DNA of 64,000 nt from NCBI RefSeq assembly GCF_003063455.1, contig NZ_NESN01000005.1, positions 284,588 to 348,587 of the forward strand, written 5' to 3'. This DNA is from Limnohabitans parvus II-B4. GTDB lineage: Bacteria; Pseudomonadota; Gammaproteobacteria; Burkholderiales; Burkholderiaceae_C. Position numbers and translations under genes: made by a program. Shown here one piece after another: positions 9,721 to 17,767 of the stretch. The notes under the pieces were generated by a model that saw only the letters and a list, made by a program, of their open reading frames with translations, had not been told where the DNA came from and did not search any database. The stretch's first letter is position 1. Every line of letters begins with the position of its first letter.

Positions 9721-10188
9721 GTGACCTCAACGCTTTACAAAATTCCCCAATCCGTTCTGGTGGTGATCTACACCCCCAGCGGTCAGGTGTTGCTGATTCG
9801 CCGGGCCGACGCAGGCACTTGGCAGTCGGTCACGGGCAGCAAGGACTTTGAGGACGAAGACTGGGCCGATACGGCCGCGCGTGAGGTGTTTGAAGAAACC
9901 GGCATCGATGCGCGCCACCCCCAATGCCGCTTGCAAGACTGGCAGCTGGAAAACGTGTACGACATTTACCCCGCCTGGCGCTGGCGTTATGCCCCCGAGG
10001 TGAGCCGCAACACCGAACGCGTGTTTGGCCTGAGCGTGCCGGAGCAAACGCCCATCACCTTGAGCCCCGCCGAGCACACCGACTGGCAATGGCTGCATTG
10101 GCAGGCTGCGGCGGACCATTGTTTTTCGCCGTCCAACGCCGAAGCCATTTTGATGCTGCCGCGTTTTGAAAACCGGATCGGCCTTTGA
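9721..10188 (+). CDS. nudB: Dihydroneopterin triphosphate diphosphatase
   Basis: Nudix hydrolase of 155 residues that removes pyrophosphate from dihydroneopterin triphosphate, the second step of folate synthesis. The Nudix core REVFEETGID is intact, preceded by GSKDFEDEDW, with the spacing one residue longer than the textbook pattern. The NudB-type start (IPQSVLVVIYTPSGQVLLIRRAD) and the EHTDWQWLHWQAA segment support the assignment. Translation starts at GTG. It overlaps the next gene by four bases (ATGA). folE, the preceding step of the pathway, lies 2 kb downstream on the same strand. Confidence 0.88.
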   Translation: MTSTLYKIPQSVLVVIYTPSGQVLLIRRADAGTWQSVTGSKDFEDEDWADTAAREVFEETGIDARHPQCRLQDWQLENVYDIYPAWRWRYAPEVSRNTERVFGLSVPEQTPITLSPAEHTDWQWLHWQAAADHCFSPSNAEAILMLPRFENRIGL

Positions 10189-10940
10189 TGCCCCAGCGAC
10201 ACGAACACCCCCTCTTGCGCGTGGCCACCTACAACATTCACAAGGGTGTGCAGGGTTTGGGGCCTGCGCGGCGGCTGGAGATTCACAACTTGGGCCACGC
10301 CGTGGAGCAACTGGACGCTGACATCGTGTGCCTGCAAGAGGTGCGCCGCATGCACCGCCGCGAAGAGCGCTACTTTGCGCACTGGCCCAGCCAGCCGCAA
10401 GCCGATTATTTGGCCCCTGAAGGTTACGAGTCGGTGTACCGCACCAACGCCATTACCCGCCATGGCGAGCATGGCAATGCCTTGTTGTCGCGCTGGCCCG
10501 TGTTGTCGCACCAGCACCAGGACATATCGGACCATCGTTTTGAGCAGCGGGGCCTGCTGCACACCACCGTTCAGGTGGTTGACCGTGTGGTGCATGTGAT
10601 CGTGGTGCATCTGGGCCTGGTGCCTGCCAGCCGGGTGCGTCAGGTGTTGCAGTTGCTGGCGTTCATTGACCAGACCATTCCGGCCCACGCGCCGGTTTTG
10701 GTGGCGGGCGACTTCAATGATTGGGGCACGGGCCTTGGGCGGCGCATGGCCGGGGCAGGCTTTCGCGAATGGCGCGAGCAGCCCACGCCCACCTACCCAT
10801 CGCGCTTGCCCTTGAACCAGCTTGACCATGTGTATGCGCGGGGCCTGAAGCCTGTGCACGCCATGGTCCCGGCAGGGCGCATCTGGCAACGCATGTCGGA
10901 CCACCTGCCTTTGATCGCCGAGTTCGCCTGGACGGACTGA
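10185..10940 (+). CDS. Endonuclease/exonuclease/phosphatase family protein
   Basis: EEP-superfamily hydrolase of 251 residues, cytoplasmic by the lack of a signal peptide. The metal and catalytic motifs are all present: VATYNIHKG, DIVCLQEVR, AGDFNDWG, LDHVYARG and the terminal SDHLPLIAEF. The family includes DNases, phosphodiesterases and phospholipases, so the substrate is open. It overlaps nudB by four bases and is followed two bases later by clsB. A combination of an EEP gene and clsB is also found next to each other in enterobacteria (ybhP-clsB), which suggests a link to phospholipid metabolism. Confidence 0.85.
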   Translation: MMPQRHEHPLLRVATYNIHKGVQGLGPARRLEIHNLGHAVEQLDADIVCLQEVRRMHRREERYFAHWPSQPQADYLAPEGYESVYRTNAITRHGEHGNALLSRWPVLSHQHQDISDHRFEQRGLLHTTVQVVDRVVHVIVVHLGLVPASRVRQVLQLLAFIDQTIPAHAPVLVAGDFNDWGTGLGRRMAGAGFREWREQPTPTYPSRLPLNQLDHVYARGLKPVHAMVPAGRIWQRMSDHLPLIAEFAWTD

Positions 10941-10942
10941 GC

Positions 10943-12172
10943 ATGCGCCACAGCCCGCCCTTGCGAGACGGTCATCAGATCCGCTTGATCGAAGGCGGGC
11001 AAGCCTATTTCGAGGCGCTGGTCTCTGCGCTGGAGCAGGCCCGGTCGCAGGTCCACATCGAAACCTATATTTTTGATTTTCATGGCGCTGCGGCCATGGT
11101 GGCCGAGGCCCTGGAGCGGGCCGCCTTGCGCGGCTTGCGTGTCTGGGTGGTGGTCGATGGGGTTGGCACCCCCGGCCTGCCGCCTGAGTGGCGTGACCGT
11201 TTTACCCGTGCGGGGGTGGACTGGCGCGTGTACTCCCCTTTGGGCACTTTGGGCCTGCTGATCCCCAGCCGTTGGCGGCGCTTGCACCGCAAGCTGTGCG
11301 TGATCGATGGTCAGCTGGCGTTTTGCGGTGGCATCAACATCCTGGACGACTGGTACGACCCCCACCACGGCACACTGGCCCAGCCGAGGCTGGACTTTGC
11401 CGTGTGTGCCCGAGGCGCTTTGGTGCAGCAAATGCAGGAAACCATGGCGCAGCTCTGGTGGCGCATCCAGGGCGTGCGCCATGTCCGGCAACAGCAGTTT
11501 CCGGAGGCGTTCAGCTCATTTCGGGCGGCGGGCCTGCATTTGCCCTGGACGCACGAAGACGCACACGCGCTGGATGGCCGTTTGGTGGCCAAGGCGGGGC
11601 TGCTGCTGCGTGACAACGTGCTGAACCGCAGCCAGATTGAACGCGCTTATTTGAAAGCGATTGGCGCTGCACGGCACGAAATCGTCATAGCCAACGCCTA
11701 TTTTTTGCCCGGACGCCGCTTGCGCAAAGCCCTGATCCACGCGGCGCAGCGTGGCGTGCGTGTGCGCCTGTTGCTGCAAGGGCGCTACGAATACTTCATG
11801 CAGTACCACGCGGCCCGACCGGTTTATGGAGCCTTGCTGGCCGCTGGCATCGAAATCCACGAGTACACCGCCAGTTTTTTGCATGCCAAAGTGGCCGTGG
11901 TGGACCCGGACAACGACCGGCCCTGGGCCACGGTGGGTTCGTCCAATCTGGACCCTTTGAGCTTGCTGTTAGCGCGTGAGGCCAATGTGGTCGTGGCCGA
12001 CAAAGCGTTTGCCAAGCAGTTGCACCAGCGTTTGCACCTGGCCATTGAGCAGCAAAGCACCCCGGTGCTGGCCGCCATTTACACCCAGCGGCCTTGGCAC
12101 CAAAGGTTGCGCGACCGGGTGGCGTTTGGTTTGATGCGATTGGCGCTGTTTTTGAGCGGCAACCGCTACTGA
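10943..12172 (+). CDS. clsB: Cardiolipin synthase B
   Basis: Phospholipase D-family enzyme making cardiolipin at the inner membrane, 409 residues (E. coli ClsB has 413). Two HKD motifs are visible: HRKLCVID with downstream GGINILDDWYDP (about residues 114-135), and HAKVAVVDPDND with GSSNLDPLSL (about 313-340). The N-terminus lacks the transmembrane pair of ClsA, which fits ClsB. It begins two bases after the EEP gene, the same order as E. coli ybhP-clsB, so the genes are probably co-transcribed from nudB onward. Confidence 0.93.
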   Translation: MRHSPPLRDGHQIRLIEGGQAYFEALVSALEQARSQVHIETYIFDFHGAAAMVAEALERAALRGLRVWVVVDGVGTPGLPPEWRDRFTRAGVDWRVYSPLGTLGLLIPSRWRRLHRKLCVIDGQLAFCGGINILDDWYDPHHGTLAQPRLDFAVCARGALVQQMQETMAQLWWRIQGVRHVRQQQFPEAFSSFRAAGLHLPWTHEDAHALDGRLVAKAGLLLRDNVLNRSQIERAYLKAIGAARHEIVIANAYFLPGRRLRKALIHAAQRGVRVRLLLQGRYEYFMQYHAARPVYGALLAAGIEIHEYTASFLHAKVAVVDPDNDRPWATVGSSNLDPLSLLLAREANVVVADKAFAKQLHQRLHLAIEQQSTPVLAAIYTQRPWHQRLRDRVAFGLMRLALFLSGNRY

Positions 12173-12251
12173 GCGCCAGATCCCCCGGACCGGGCATGGG
12201 CGTTCTGTCTCGACCAAGGTGGGCGGCTCAATCGCTGTTACGATCCTTGCC

Positions 12252-12986
12252 ATGTTAATGAAAGCCCCAGACGCCATGACTGCTTCTGCCGCCACGCCCG
12301 AAGACGAAGGCGTACCCGTTTCCGTCAAGATCCGTGAGCGGGTTTTGGCTGCTCGCAAACGCTTCCACGCCAACGACAACATTGCCGAATTCATCGAACC
12401 CGGTGAACTGGAAAAGCTGCTCGACGAAGTCACGACCAAGATGGAAGGCGTGCTCGACTCGCTGGTGATCGACACCGTGAATGACCACAACACGGGTGAC
12501 ACCGCCCGCCGTGTGGCCAAGATGTACCTGAAGGAAGTGTTCAAGGGCCGCTATGTGGAGGGCCCCGAGATCACCGAGTTCCCCAACGCTGAGCACCTCA
12601 ATGAGCTGATGATCGTCGGCCCCATCACTGTGCGCAGTGCCTGCAGCCACCACTTTTGCCCGGTGATTGGCAAGATCTGGATCGGCGTGTTGCCCAACGA
12701 GCACACCAACGTGATTGGCTTGTCCAAATACGCACGCCTGGCCGAATGGATCATGGGCCGCCCCCAAATCCAAGAGGAAGCCGTGGTCCAACTGGCCGAC
12801 CTGATTCAGCGCAAAACCCAGCCCGATGGCCTGGCCATTGTCATGGAGGCCAGCCACTACTGCATGGGCTGGCGCGGCGTGAAAGACATGGACAGCAAGA
12901 TGATCAACTCGGTCATGCGTGGTGCCTTCTTGAAGGACCCGAACCTGCGCCGTGAATTCCTCTCCCTGATTCCTGGAAAGAACTGA
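12252..12986 (+). CDS. folE: GTP cyclohydrolase I
   Basis: Converts GTP to 7,8-dihydroneopterin triphosphate, the first step of folate synthesis. Zinc and active-site residues are visible in SACSHHFCPVIGKIWIG (about residues 125-140) and HYCMGWRGVKD. The protein is about 244 residues with a 45-residue N-terminal extension before the conserved core. ATG at 12252 is taken as start; ATGs at 12258 and 12276 are alternatives, and no strong ribosome site decides between them. A frame open further upstream begins with GTG at 12219. The BLUF gene follows after two bases. Confidence 0.96.
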   Translation: MLMKAPDAMTASAATPEDEGVPVSVKIRERVLAARKRFHANDNIAEFIEPGELEKLLDEVTTKMEGVLDSLVIDTVNDHNTGDTARRVAKMYLKEVFKGRYVEGPEITEFPNAEHLNELMIVGPITVRSACSHHFCPVIGKIWIGVLPNEHTNVIGLSKYARLAEWIMGRPQIQEEAVVQLADLIQRKTQPDGLAIVMEASHYCMGWRGVKDMDSKMINSVMRGAFLKDPNLRREFLSLIPGKN

Positions 12987-12988
12987 CC

Positions 12989-13411
12989 ATGTTGGTACGC
13001 CTGCTTTACGCCAGCCGCGCTGTGGACACCCGTGCGGAGACCATCGAATCCATCTTGGCGCAGTCCCGCCAGTTCAACCCGTCCAGCGGCATCACCGGCA
13101 TCCTGTGCTACGGCGGCGGCATCTTCTTGCAAGCCATCGAGGGCGGGCGCAATGCCGTGAGCGACCTGTATGGCCACATCCAGAAAGATGTGCGCCACAA
13201 AGACGTGGTCTTGTTGCACTACGAAGAAATCTCCGAGCGCCGCTTTGGCGGCTGGACCATGGGCCAGGTGGACGCCTCGCGTGTGAACACCAACATTTTG
13301 CTCAAATACTCTGAGCGTGCCGAGCTGGACCCTTACAGCGTCTCGGGCAAAGTTTCACTGGCCCTGCTCGAAGAGCTGATGGCCACTGCCTCCATCATCG
13401 GGCGCGCCTGA
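12989..13411 (+). CDS. BLUF-domain blue-light sensor
   Basis: Single-domain BLUF protein of 140 residues that would bind FAD and sense blue light. The family pattern is complete: LVRLLYASRA at the start (photoactive Tyr near residue 7), SRQFNPSSGITGILCYGGG (flavin-contacting Asn), FLQAIEGGRNAV (Gln), and RHKDVVLLHYEEISERRFGGWTMG. No output domain is fused, so it must act through a partner. It starts two bases after folE and very probably shares its transcript; DUF429 follows four bases later. Confidence 0.93.
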   Translation: MLVRLLYASRAVDTRAETIESILAQSRQFNPSSGITGILCYGGGIFLQAIEGGRNAVSDLYGHIQKDVRHKDVVLLHYEEISERRFGGWTMGQVDASRVNTNILLKYSERAELDPYSVSGKVSLALLEELMATASIIGRA

Positions 13412-13415
13412 TCCG

Positions 13416-14231
13416 ATGCAGCTCATCGGCTGCGACTTTTCCAGCAGCCCCAGCAAGCGCAAACCCATTGTGCTGGCGCTGGGCCAAGCCCGGCAGGGCA
13501 GGGTGCAACTGCAGGCCCTGCAGACCTTTGACACCCTGAGCGCTTTCGGCCAATGGCTGGTGCAGCCTGCCGATTGGGTGGGCGGTTTTGACTTGCCCTT
13601 TGGCCTGCCGCGAGAGCTGGTCGAGACCTTGGGCTGGCCCACCGACTGGGCCGCCTGCATGGACCATTACTGTGCCTTGGAGCGCCCCCAAATTCGCGAG
13701 CAGTTTGCCGCGTTTTGCAACGCCCGCCCGGTGGGTGGCAAATTTGCCCACCGCGCCGCCGACAAGCCTGCAGGCTCCAGCCCGTCCATGAAATGGGTCA
13801 ACCCGCCCGTGGCCTACATGCTGCATGCGGGCGTGCCCCTGCTGCGCCAGGCGGGTGTGCACCTGCCCGGCCTGCATGCAGGCGACGTGCGCCGCGTGGC
13901 GCTGGAAGCCTACCCCGGCTTGCTGGCCCGAGAGGTGCTGGGCAACACCAGCTACAAAAGCGACGACAAAGCCAAACAAACGCCCGAACGCCTGCTGGCC
14001 CGGCGCGAACTGCTGAGCGCCTTGGAGCGCGGCCAAACCCGCCTGGGCCTGCGCCTGGTGGCCAGCAACGCGCTGCTGGGCCGCCTGGCCGACGACGCCA
14101 GCGGCGACGCGCTCGACGCCACCTTGTGCCTGATGCAAGCGGCCTGGGCGCAGCAACAGCACGAAGCCGGGCACCCGCAATACGGCTTGCCGCCGTGCGA
14201 CCCGCTCGAAGGCTGGATCGTCACGGCCTGA
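13416..14231 (+). CDS. DUF429 family protein
   Basis: Protein of 271 residues matching the DUF429 family, which has an RNase H-like fold and unknown function. Recognisable segments are IGCDFSSSPSKRKPIV at the start, WVGGFDLPFGLPRELVE near residue 50, LEAYPGLLAREVLG near 165, and a C-terminal DDASGDALDATLCLMQAAW. The acidic residues in the first and last of these could be metal ligands. It begins four bases after the BLUF gene and ends facing the polymerase gene on the other strand. Confidence 0.8.
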   Translation: MQLIGCDFSSSPSKRKPIVLALGQARQGRVQLQALQTFDTLSAFGQWLVQPADWVGGFDLPFGLPRELVETLGWPTDWAACMDHYCALERPQIREQFAAFCNARPVGGKFAHRAADKPAGSSPSMKWVNPPVAYMLHAGVPLLRQAGVHLPGLHAGDVRRVALEAYPGLLAREVLGNTSYKSDDKAKQTPERLLARRELLSALERGQTRLGLRLVASNALLGRLADDASGDALDATLCLMQAAWAQQQHEAGHPQYGLPPCDPLEGWIVTA

Positions 14232-14254
14232 ACGGCGGAGCGTGCCCTGCCGCC

Positions 14255-15535
14255 TCAGCGCTCTGTCTCCAGATCCGGAATCCGGTTGAACGCGATGCGC
14301 ATCGGCGCGGCATCCAGCGCATGGTGTGCGCTGGCAAAGTACACCGCGTTTTTGCCATGTGTGCGGTTGAGCGCGTCCATGGCCGACATCAAGCGGGCCC
14401 GGTCGCGGTGGACTTCGTGGTTTTGTCGCGTCTGCGCAGCGCGGGCGGTGGGGGCTTCTTCCAACGAGTCAAACAAATCGGGCGTGTGCTGACTCGCCAG
14501 CACCAGCCCACACAGCTGCACACCCACGGCCTGTGGGCGCTGCAGCAGGTGCAGACCGCTGAACCACAGCTGGTCCAGCGTGTGCAGCAAAAAACCCGTG
14601 TCTTGTGTCTCGCCCACATGGGCATAGCGCTCGCCACCCGACTCGCGCTGCCAGCGGTGGTCGCAGCGCACAAACACCTGCATGGCCGTGGCATAAAAGC
14701 CCTGTTTGCGCAGCCGCATGGCGGCCTTTTGCGTTAAGCGGTGCAGCACCTCGCGGGCACCTGTGGGGTGGCGCAAGTCAGGCGGCAGCACATGCGAATG
14801 CCCAAGCGACCGCGCCACCGTCGCGCGTGGCCCGTACCACCGCCCGCGCAGCCTGTCATACATGTCGTCACCCGCCAGACCGCCCCAGGCCGTGTGCAGC
14901 AAATCACGCGGCGCGGCATAGAGTTGCGCCATCGTCTCGATGCCGCAACGCGACAGGCGCTCACGCATGCGCGGCCCAATGCCTTGCAAGGCCGAAAGCG
15001 GCAGGTGCAACAGCCGCTCGGGCAACTCGTGCAGCTCGATGACCGTCAGGCCATCGGGCTTGTGCATGTCAGACGCCAGCTTGCCCAAAAGCGTGTTGGG
15101 CGCAATGCCAATGGACGTGCGCATGCACTCGCCCACCTCGGCCAGCAGCGCCGCTTTGATCTGCTGGGCCAGCGCCACGGCGCGATCACGCTCGCGCCAG
15201 CGGCCGGTCAGCTCGCACTCCATCTCGTCAATGCTCACCACCTGCCGCACTTGTGCCAGCCGGTCCACCACGGCCACGGCCTGCTGGTGCACCTCCACAT
15301 ACTTGGCGTGGTCGGCCAGCACCAGCGCAATGCCCGGGCACATGCGTTTGGCGTCAGACACCCGCGTGCCGGTCTTCACGCCAAAGGCTTTGGCCTCGTA
15401 ACTGGCTGCAATGCAGCACGAGGAATCGGCCATGACCGGCACGACCCCCACCGGCCGCCCACGCAAGGCCGGGTTGAGCTGCTGCTCCACCGAGGCGAAG
15501 TAGCTGTTGAAGTCGATGAAAAGGGAGCGGAGCAT
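14255..15535 (-). CDS. Y-family translesion DNA polymerase
   Basis: Error-prone DNA polymerase of the Y family, 426 residues, about the size of UmuC. Palm motifs are present: LFIDFNSYFASVEQQ (first metal ligand, residue 7) and VVSIDEMECELTG (catalytic Asp-Glu near 105). The thumb helix-hairpin-helix reads LSALQGIGPRMRERLSRCG. A PDLFD segment near the C-terminus resembles a sliding-clamp motif. The ATG at 15535 is chosen because the family begins just before the first metal motif and because a LexA box sits 12 bases upstream; the frame stays open further up. There is no umuD, imuA or dnaE2 nearby, and it is not closer to DinB than to UmuC by eye. Confidence 0.88.
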   Translation of the reverse strand: MLRSLFIDFNSYFASVEQQLNPALRGRPVGVVPVMADSSCCIAASYEAKAFGVKTGTRVSDAKRMCPGIALVLADHAKYVEVHQQAVAVVDRLAQVRQVVSIDEMECELTGRWRERDRAVALAQQIKAALLAEVGECMRTSIGIAPNTLLGKLASDMHKPDGLTVIELHELPERLLHLPLSALQGIGPRMRERLSRCGIETMAQLYAAPRDLLHTAWGGLAGDDMYDRLRGRWYGPRATVARSLGHSHVLPPDLRHPTGAREVLHRLTQKAAMRLRKQGFYATAMQVFVRCDHRWQRESGGERYAHVGETQDTGFLLHTLDQLWFSGLHLLQRPQAVGVQLCGLVLASQHTPDLFDSLEEAPTARAAQTRQNHEVHRDRARLMSAMDALNRTHGKNAVYFASAHHALDAAPMRIAFNRIPDLETER

Positions 15536-15546
15536 GGCTTGATTAA

Positions 15547-15562
15547 CTGTATTTTTATACAG
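15547..15562 (-). promoter_or_regulatory. LexA (SOS) box and promoter of the Y-family polymerase
   Basis: CTGT-N8-ACAG with an A/T-only spacer, a perfect match to the E. coli-type SOS box, centred 19 bases before the polymerase start. On the minus strand a TATAAA -10 falls inside the box with GTGACA 17 bases upstream, so LexA would block the promoter. A second palindrome (AAGCATGT, one base, ACATGCTT) at 15572-15588 covers the -35 region. Confidence 0.85.
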
Positions 15563-15695
15563 TATATTCTTAAGCATGTCACATGCTTGGTGTTCTGCAG
15601 CTAGCACGCATCAAAAATGCCGCAAGCTCGGTTGCCCCTCAATGGGTTCAGTCAACCAGGGGGATTACCATGTAGTTCAAAAAGAAGGGTCGTTC

Positions 15696-15845
15696 ATGCA
15701 CACCGCTGTTCTGGTCATCAACGTACAACAAGTCCTGTGCGAGCCCCGATGCTGCGCATGACTGCCCCGGCACGATCGCGCGCATCAACGTGGTCACGCA
15801 TTGGGCACGCGCTGCGTGCTTTCGCAAGCGTTCAAATATTGGCCA
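15696..15845 (+). pseudogene. Remnant of an isochorismatase-like hydrolase gene
   Basis: An AGAAGGG ribosome site and ATG open a short frame reading MHTAVLVINVQQVLCEP, which matches the start of isochorismatase-family cysteine hydrolases (ALLVIDVQ pattern), then hits a stop after 21 codons. In another frame a little further on, GTIARINVVT and WARAA resemble the next helix of the same family. The rest of the gene is absent. This looks like a frameshifted, truncated relic in the 322-base gap between the polymerase and the next gene; the rest of that gap holds only the polymerase promoter. Confidence 0.5.
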
Positions 15846-15857
15846 TGGAGTCATCTA

Positions 15858-16196
15858 ATGTTTGCTCAAACCCCTGAACCCCCTTATTTCGCCGTCATCT
15901 TCACCAGCCAGCGCACAGCGGCTGACGAGGGTTATGGCCACATGGCCGAACGCATGGTGGCGCTGGCCGCGCAGCAACCTGGCTTTCTGGGGGTAGAGAG
16001 CGTCCGTGGTGCAGATGGTTTGGGCATCACGGTGTCGTATTGGGTCAGCGAAGAGGCCATTCTTGCCTGGCGTAACGATGCAGAACACAGCCTGGCCCGC
16101 GAGCAGGGGCGCAAGAGCTGGTATGGTCAATTCCAAGTGCGTGTGGCGAAAGTGGAGCGGGCATATGGCATGGCGCCCCAAGGAGTTCAACCATGA
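15858..16196 (+). CDS. Antibiotic biosynthesis monooxygenase (ABM)-domain protein
   Basis: Small protein of 112 residues with an ABM-like dimeric alpha/beta-barrel fold. The pattern YFAVIFTSQRTAADEGYGHMAERMVALAAQQPGFLGVES followed by ITVSYWVSEEAILAWRNDAEHSLAREQGRKSWY is typical of stand-alone YdhR/ABM proteins in which the conserved W and H line the pocket. The function is not established for this subgroup; many act on quinones or haem, others have unknown roles. The start is set by the conserved beginning of the fold; a longer frame upstream overlaps the isochorismatase remnant. Confidence 0.8.
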   Translation: MFAQTPEPPYFAVIFTSQRTAADEGYGHMAERMVALAAQQPGFLGVESVRGADGLGITVSYWVSEEAILAWRNDAEHSLAREQGRKSWYGQFQVRVAKVERAYGMAPQGVQP

Positions 16197-16326
16197 TGCT
16201 ACGCTCTCGCTCTGCCATCCTCAGGCGATCAAACCCATCACGATACGGCCAACTTTTTGGATGTTAATTGGATGGGGCAGCAGGGCAGGCGTGTTTGTTC
16301 TTTCGACACAAGGGTGAGGATTTTTG

Positions 16327-17283
16327 ATGTACCGCAGTTTCTTTCTTTCGCGCCGCTGGGCCTTGTGGGCTTGGGGTGGATTGTTGGTTTTGTTGGCCTT
16401 GGTGTTCATCACGGTGCAGCAAACGGTCAAGCTCAACACTTGGTATGGCCAGTTTTATGACTTGTTGCAAAAGCCAGAGCAGGCGGGTGGGCTGGCCATG
16501 TTTTGGGGCTTCATGCAGCAGTTTGCGTGGATCGCGTTTCCCTACATGCTGCTGCGCAGCCTGGAGACTTATCTGGCTTCCCACTATGCCTTTCGTTGGC
16601 GTCAGGCCATGACCGAGGTGTATTTGCCGCGTTGGCAAAAGACCAGCGAGACGGTCGAGGGCGCTTCGCAGCGCATTCAGGAAGACTGCATGCGCTTTGC
16701 CCGCCAGACCGAAAACCTGGGGCTGGGGCTGGTGCGCGCGCTGCTCACACTGGCTTCGTTCATTCCGATTTTGTGGGCGCTGTCCAAGGGTATGGCCATT
16801 GCCTGGTTGCAGTTTGAGGGTTCGCTGTTCTGGGTGGCTTTGACCGCCGCTTTGGGCGGCACCGTGTTGTCGTGGTTTGTGGGCATCCGCCTGCCGGGGC
16901 TGGAATACAACAACCAAAAGACCGAGGCCGCATTGCGCAAGGATCTGGTCTATGCCGAAGACGACCGCAGCCGCATGGATTTGCCCACGGTGCTGAATTT
17001 ATTCACTGGGGTGCGGCTGAACAACTTCCGTTTGTTCAACCACTATGCTTACTTCAATCTCTGGAGCAATTTCTACAGCCAGACGATGGTGATCTTTCCT
17101 TACCTGCTGATGGGGCCTTCGTTGTTCACCGGGCTGATCACGCTGGGTGTGATCCAGCAGGTCAGCAATGCGTTTGGCAAGGTGAACGAGGCGTTTTCTT
17201 ACCTGATCGAGCGCTGGACCGACATCACCGAATTGCGCTCGATTCACAAGCGCTTGACTGAGTTTGAAAAAGGCTTGGCCTGA
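16327..17283 (+). CDS. SbmA/BacA-like family membrane protein
   Basis: Membrane protein of 318 residues of the SbmA/BacA family, whose characterised members import peptides such as microcins and bleomycin using the proton gradient. Features are LNTWYGQFYDLLQK near residue 40, the RWRQAMTEVYLPRW stretch, DCMRFARQTENLGLGLV and the terminal VNEAFSYLIERWTDITELRSIHKRL. It lacks an ATP-binding domain, as SbmA does, but is shorter than E. coli SbmA (406). Several transmembrane helices are visible (about 10-32, 55-75, 130-150, 168-188, 240-262). A GTGAGGA ribosome site precedes the ATG. A similar core also occurs in the ABCD-type long transporters, so substrate is unassigned. Confidence 0.8.
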   Translation: MYRSFFLSRRWALWAWGGLLVLLALVFITVQQTVKLNTWYGQFYDLLQKPEQAGGLAMFWGFMQQFAWIAFPYMLLRSLETYLASHYAFRWRQAMTEVYLPRWQKTSETVEGASQRIQEDCMRFARQTENLGLGLVRALLTLASFIPILWALSKGMAIAWLQFEGSLFWVALTAALGGTVLSWFVGIRLPGLEYNNQKTEAALRKDLVYAEDDRSRMDLPTVLNLFTGVRLNNFRLFNHYAYFNLWSNFYSQTMVIFPYLLMGPSLFTGLITLGVIQQVSNAFGKVNEAFSYLIERWTDITELRSIHKRLTEFEKGLA

Positions 17284-17317
17284 ACATTGGCAAAATGTTC
17301 GCTTTGGAGGAGAGCAC

Positions 17318-17761
17318 ATGCCGCATACCGTTAGATTTCAACGCGTCTTTCGCGCCCCCGCCGAGCGTGTTTTCCGTGCTTTCATCGATCCCGATGCCAT
17401 GGCCAAATGGTTGCCGCCACATGGCTTTACGGGCCGCGTGCATGAGATGGATGCCCGCGTGGGGGGCGGCTACCGGATGTCGTTCACCAACTTGAGCAAC
17501 GGTCAATCACACAGTTTTGGGGGGCAGTTTCTGGAATTGCGCCCCGCTGAACTGCTCTGTCATACCGACCGCTTTGATGCTTCGGATTTGCCGGGGGAGA
17601 TGGTTACCACCATCCGTTTTCAAACGGTTTCAGTGGGCACCGAGGTGAACATCGAGCAGGCGGGTATTCCCGATCCGATCCCGCCAGAGGCTTGCTGCCT
17701 GGGCTGGCAGGAGTCCTTGCAATTGCTGGCCCTCTTGGTTGAGGCCGACATTCCCGATTGA
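17318..17761 (+). CDS. SRPBCC (AHSA1-like) family protein
   Basis: START/Bet v1-fold protein of 147 residues of the AHSA1/ATPase-activator-like SRPBCC group. The signature start VRFQRVFRAPAERVFRAFIDPDAMAKWLPPHGFTG is followed by GGGYRMSFTN and a C-terminal CCLGWQESLQLLALLVEADIPD. These soluble proteins bind hydrophobic ligands; most have no known role. A GGAGGAG ribosome site lies just before the ATG at 17318. The gene faces the SulP gene tail to tail with six bases between. Confidence 0.85.
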   Translation: MPHTVRFQRVFRAPAERVFRAFIDPDAMAKWLPPHGFTGRVHEMDARVGGGYRMSFTNLSNGQSHSFGGQFLELRPAELLCHTDRFDASDLPGEMVTTIRFQTVSVGTEVNIEQAGIPDPIPPEACCLGWQESLQLLALLVEADIPD

Positions 17762-17767
17762 TCTGCC

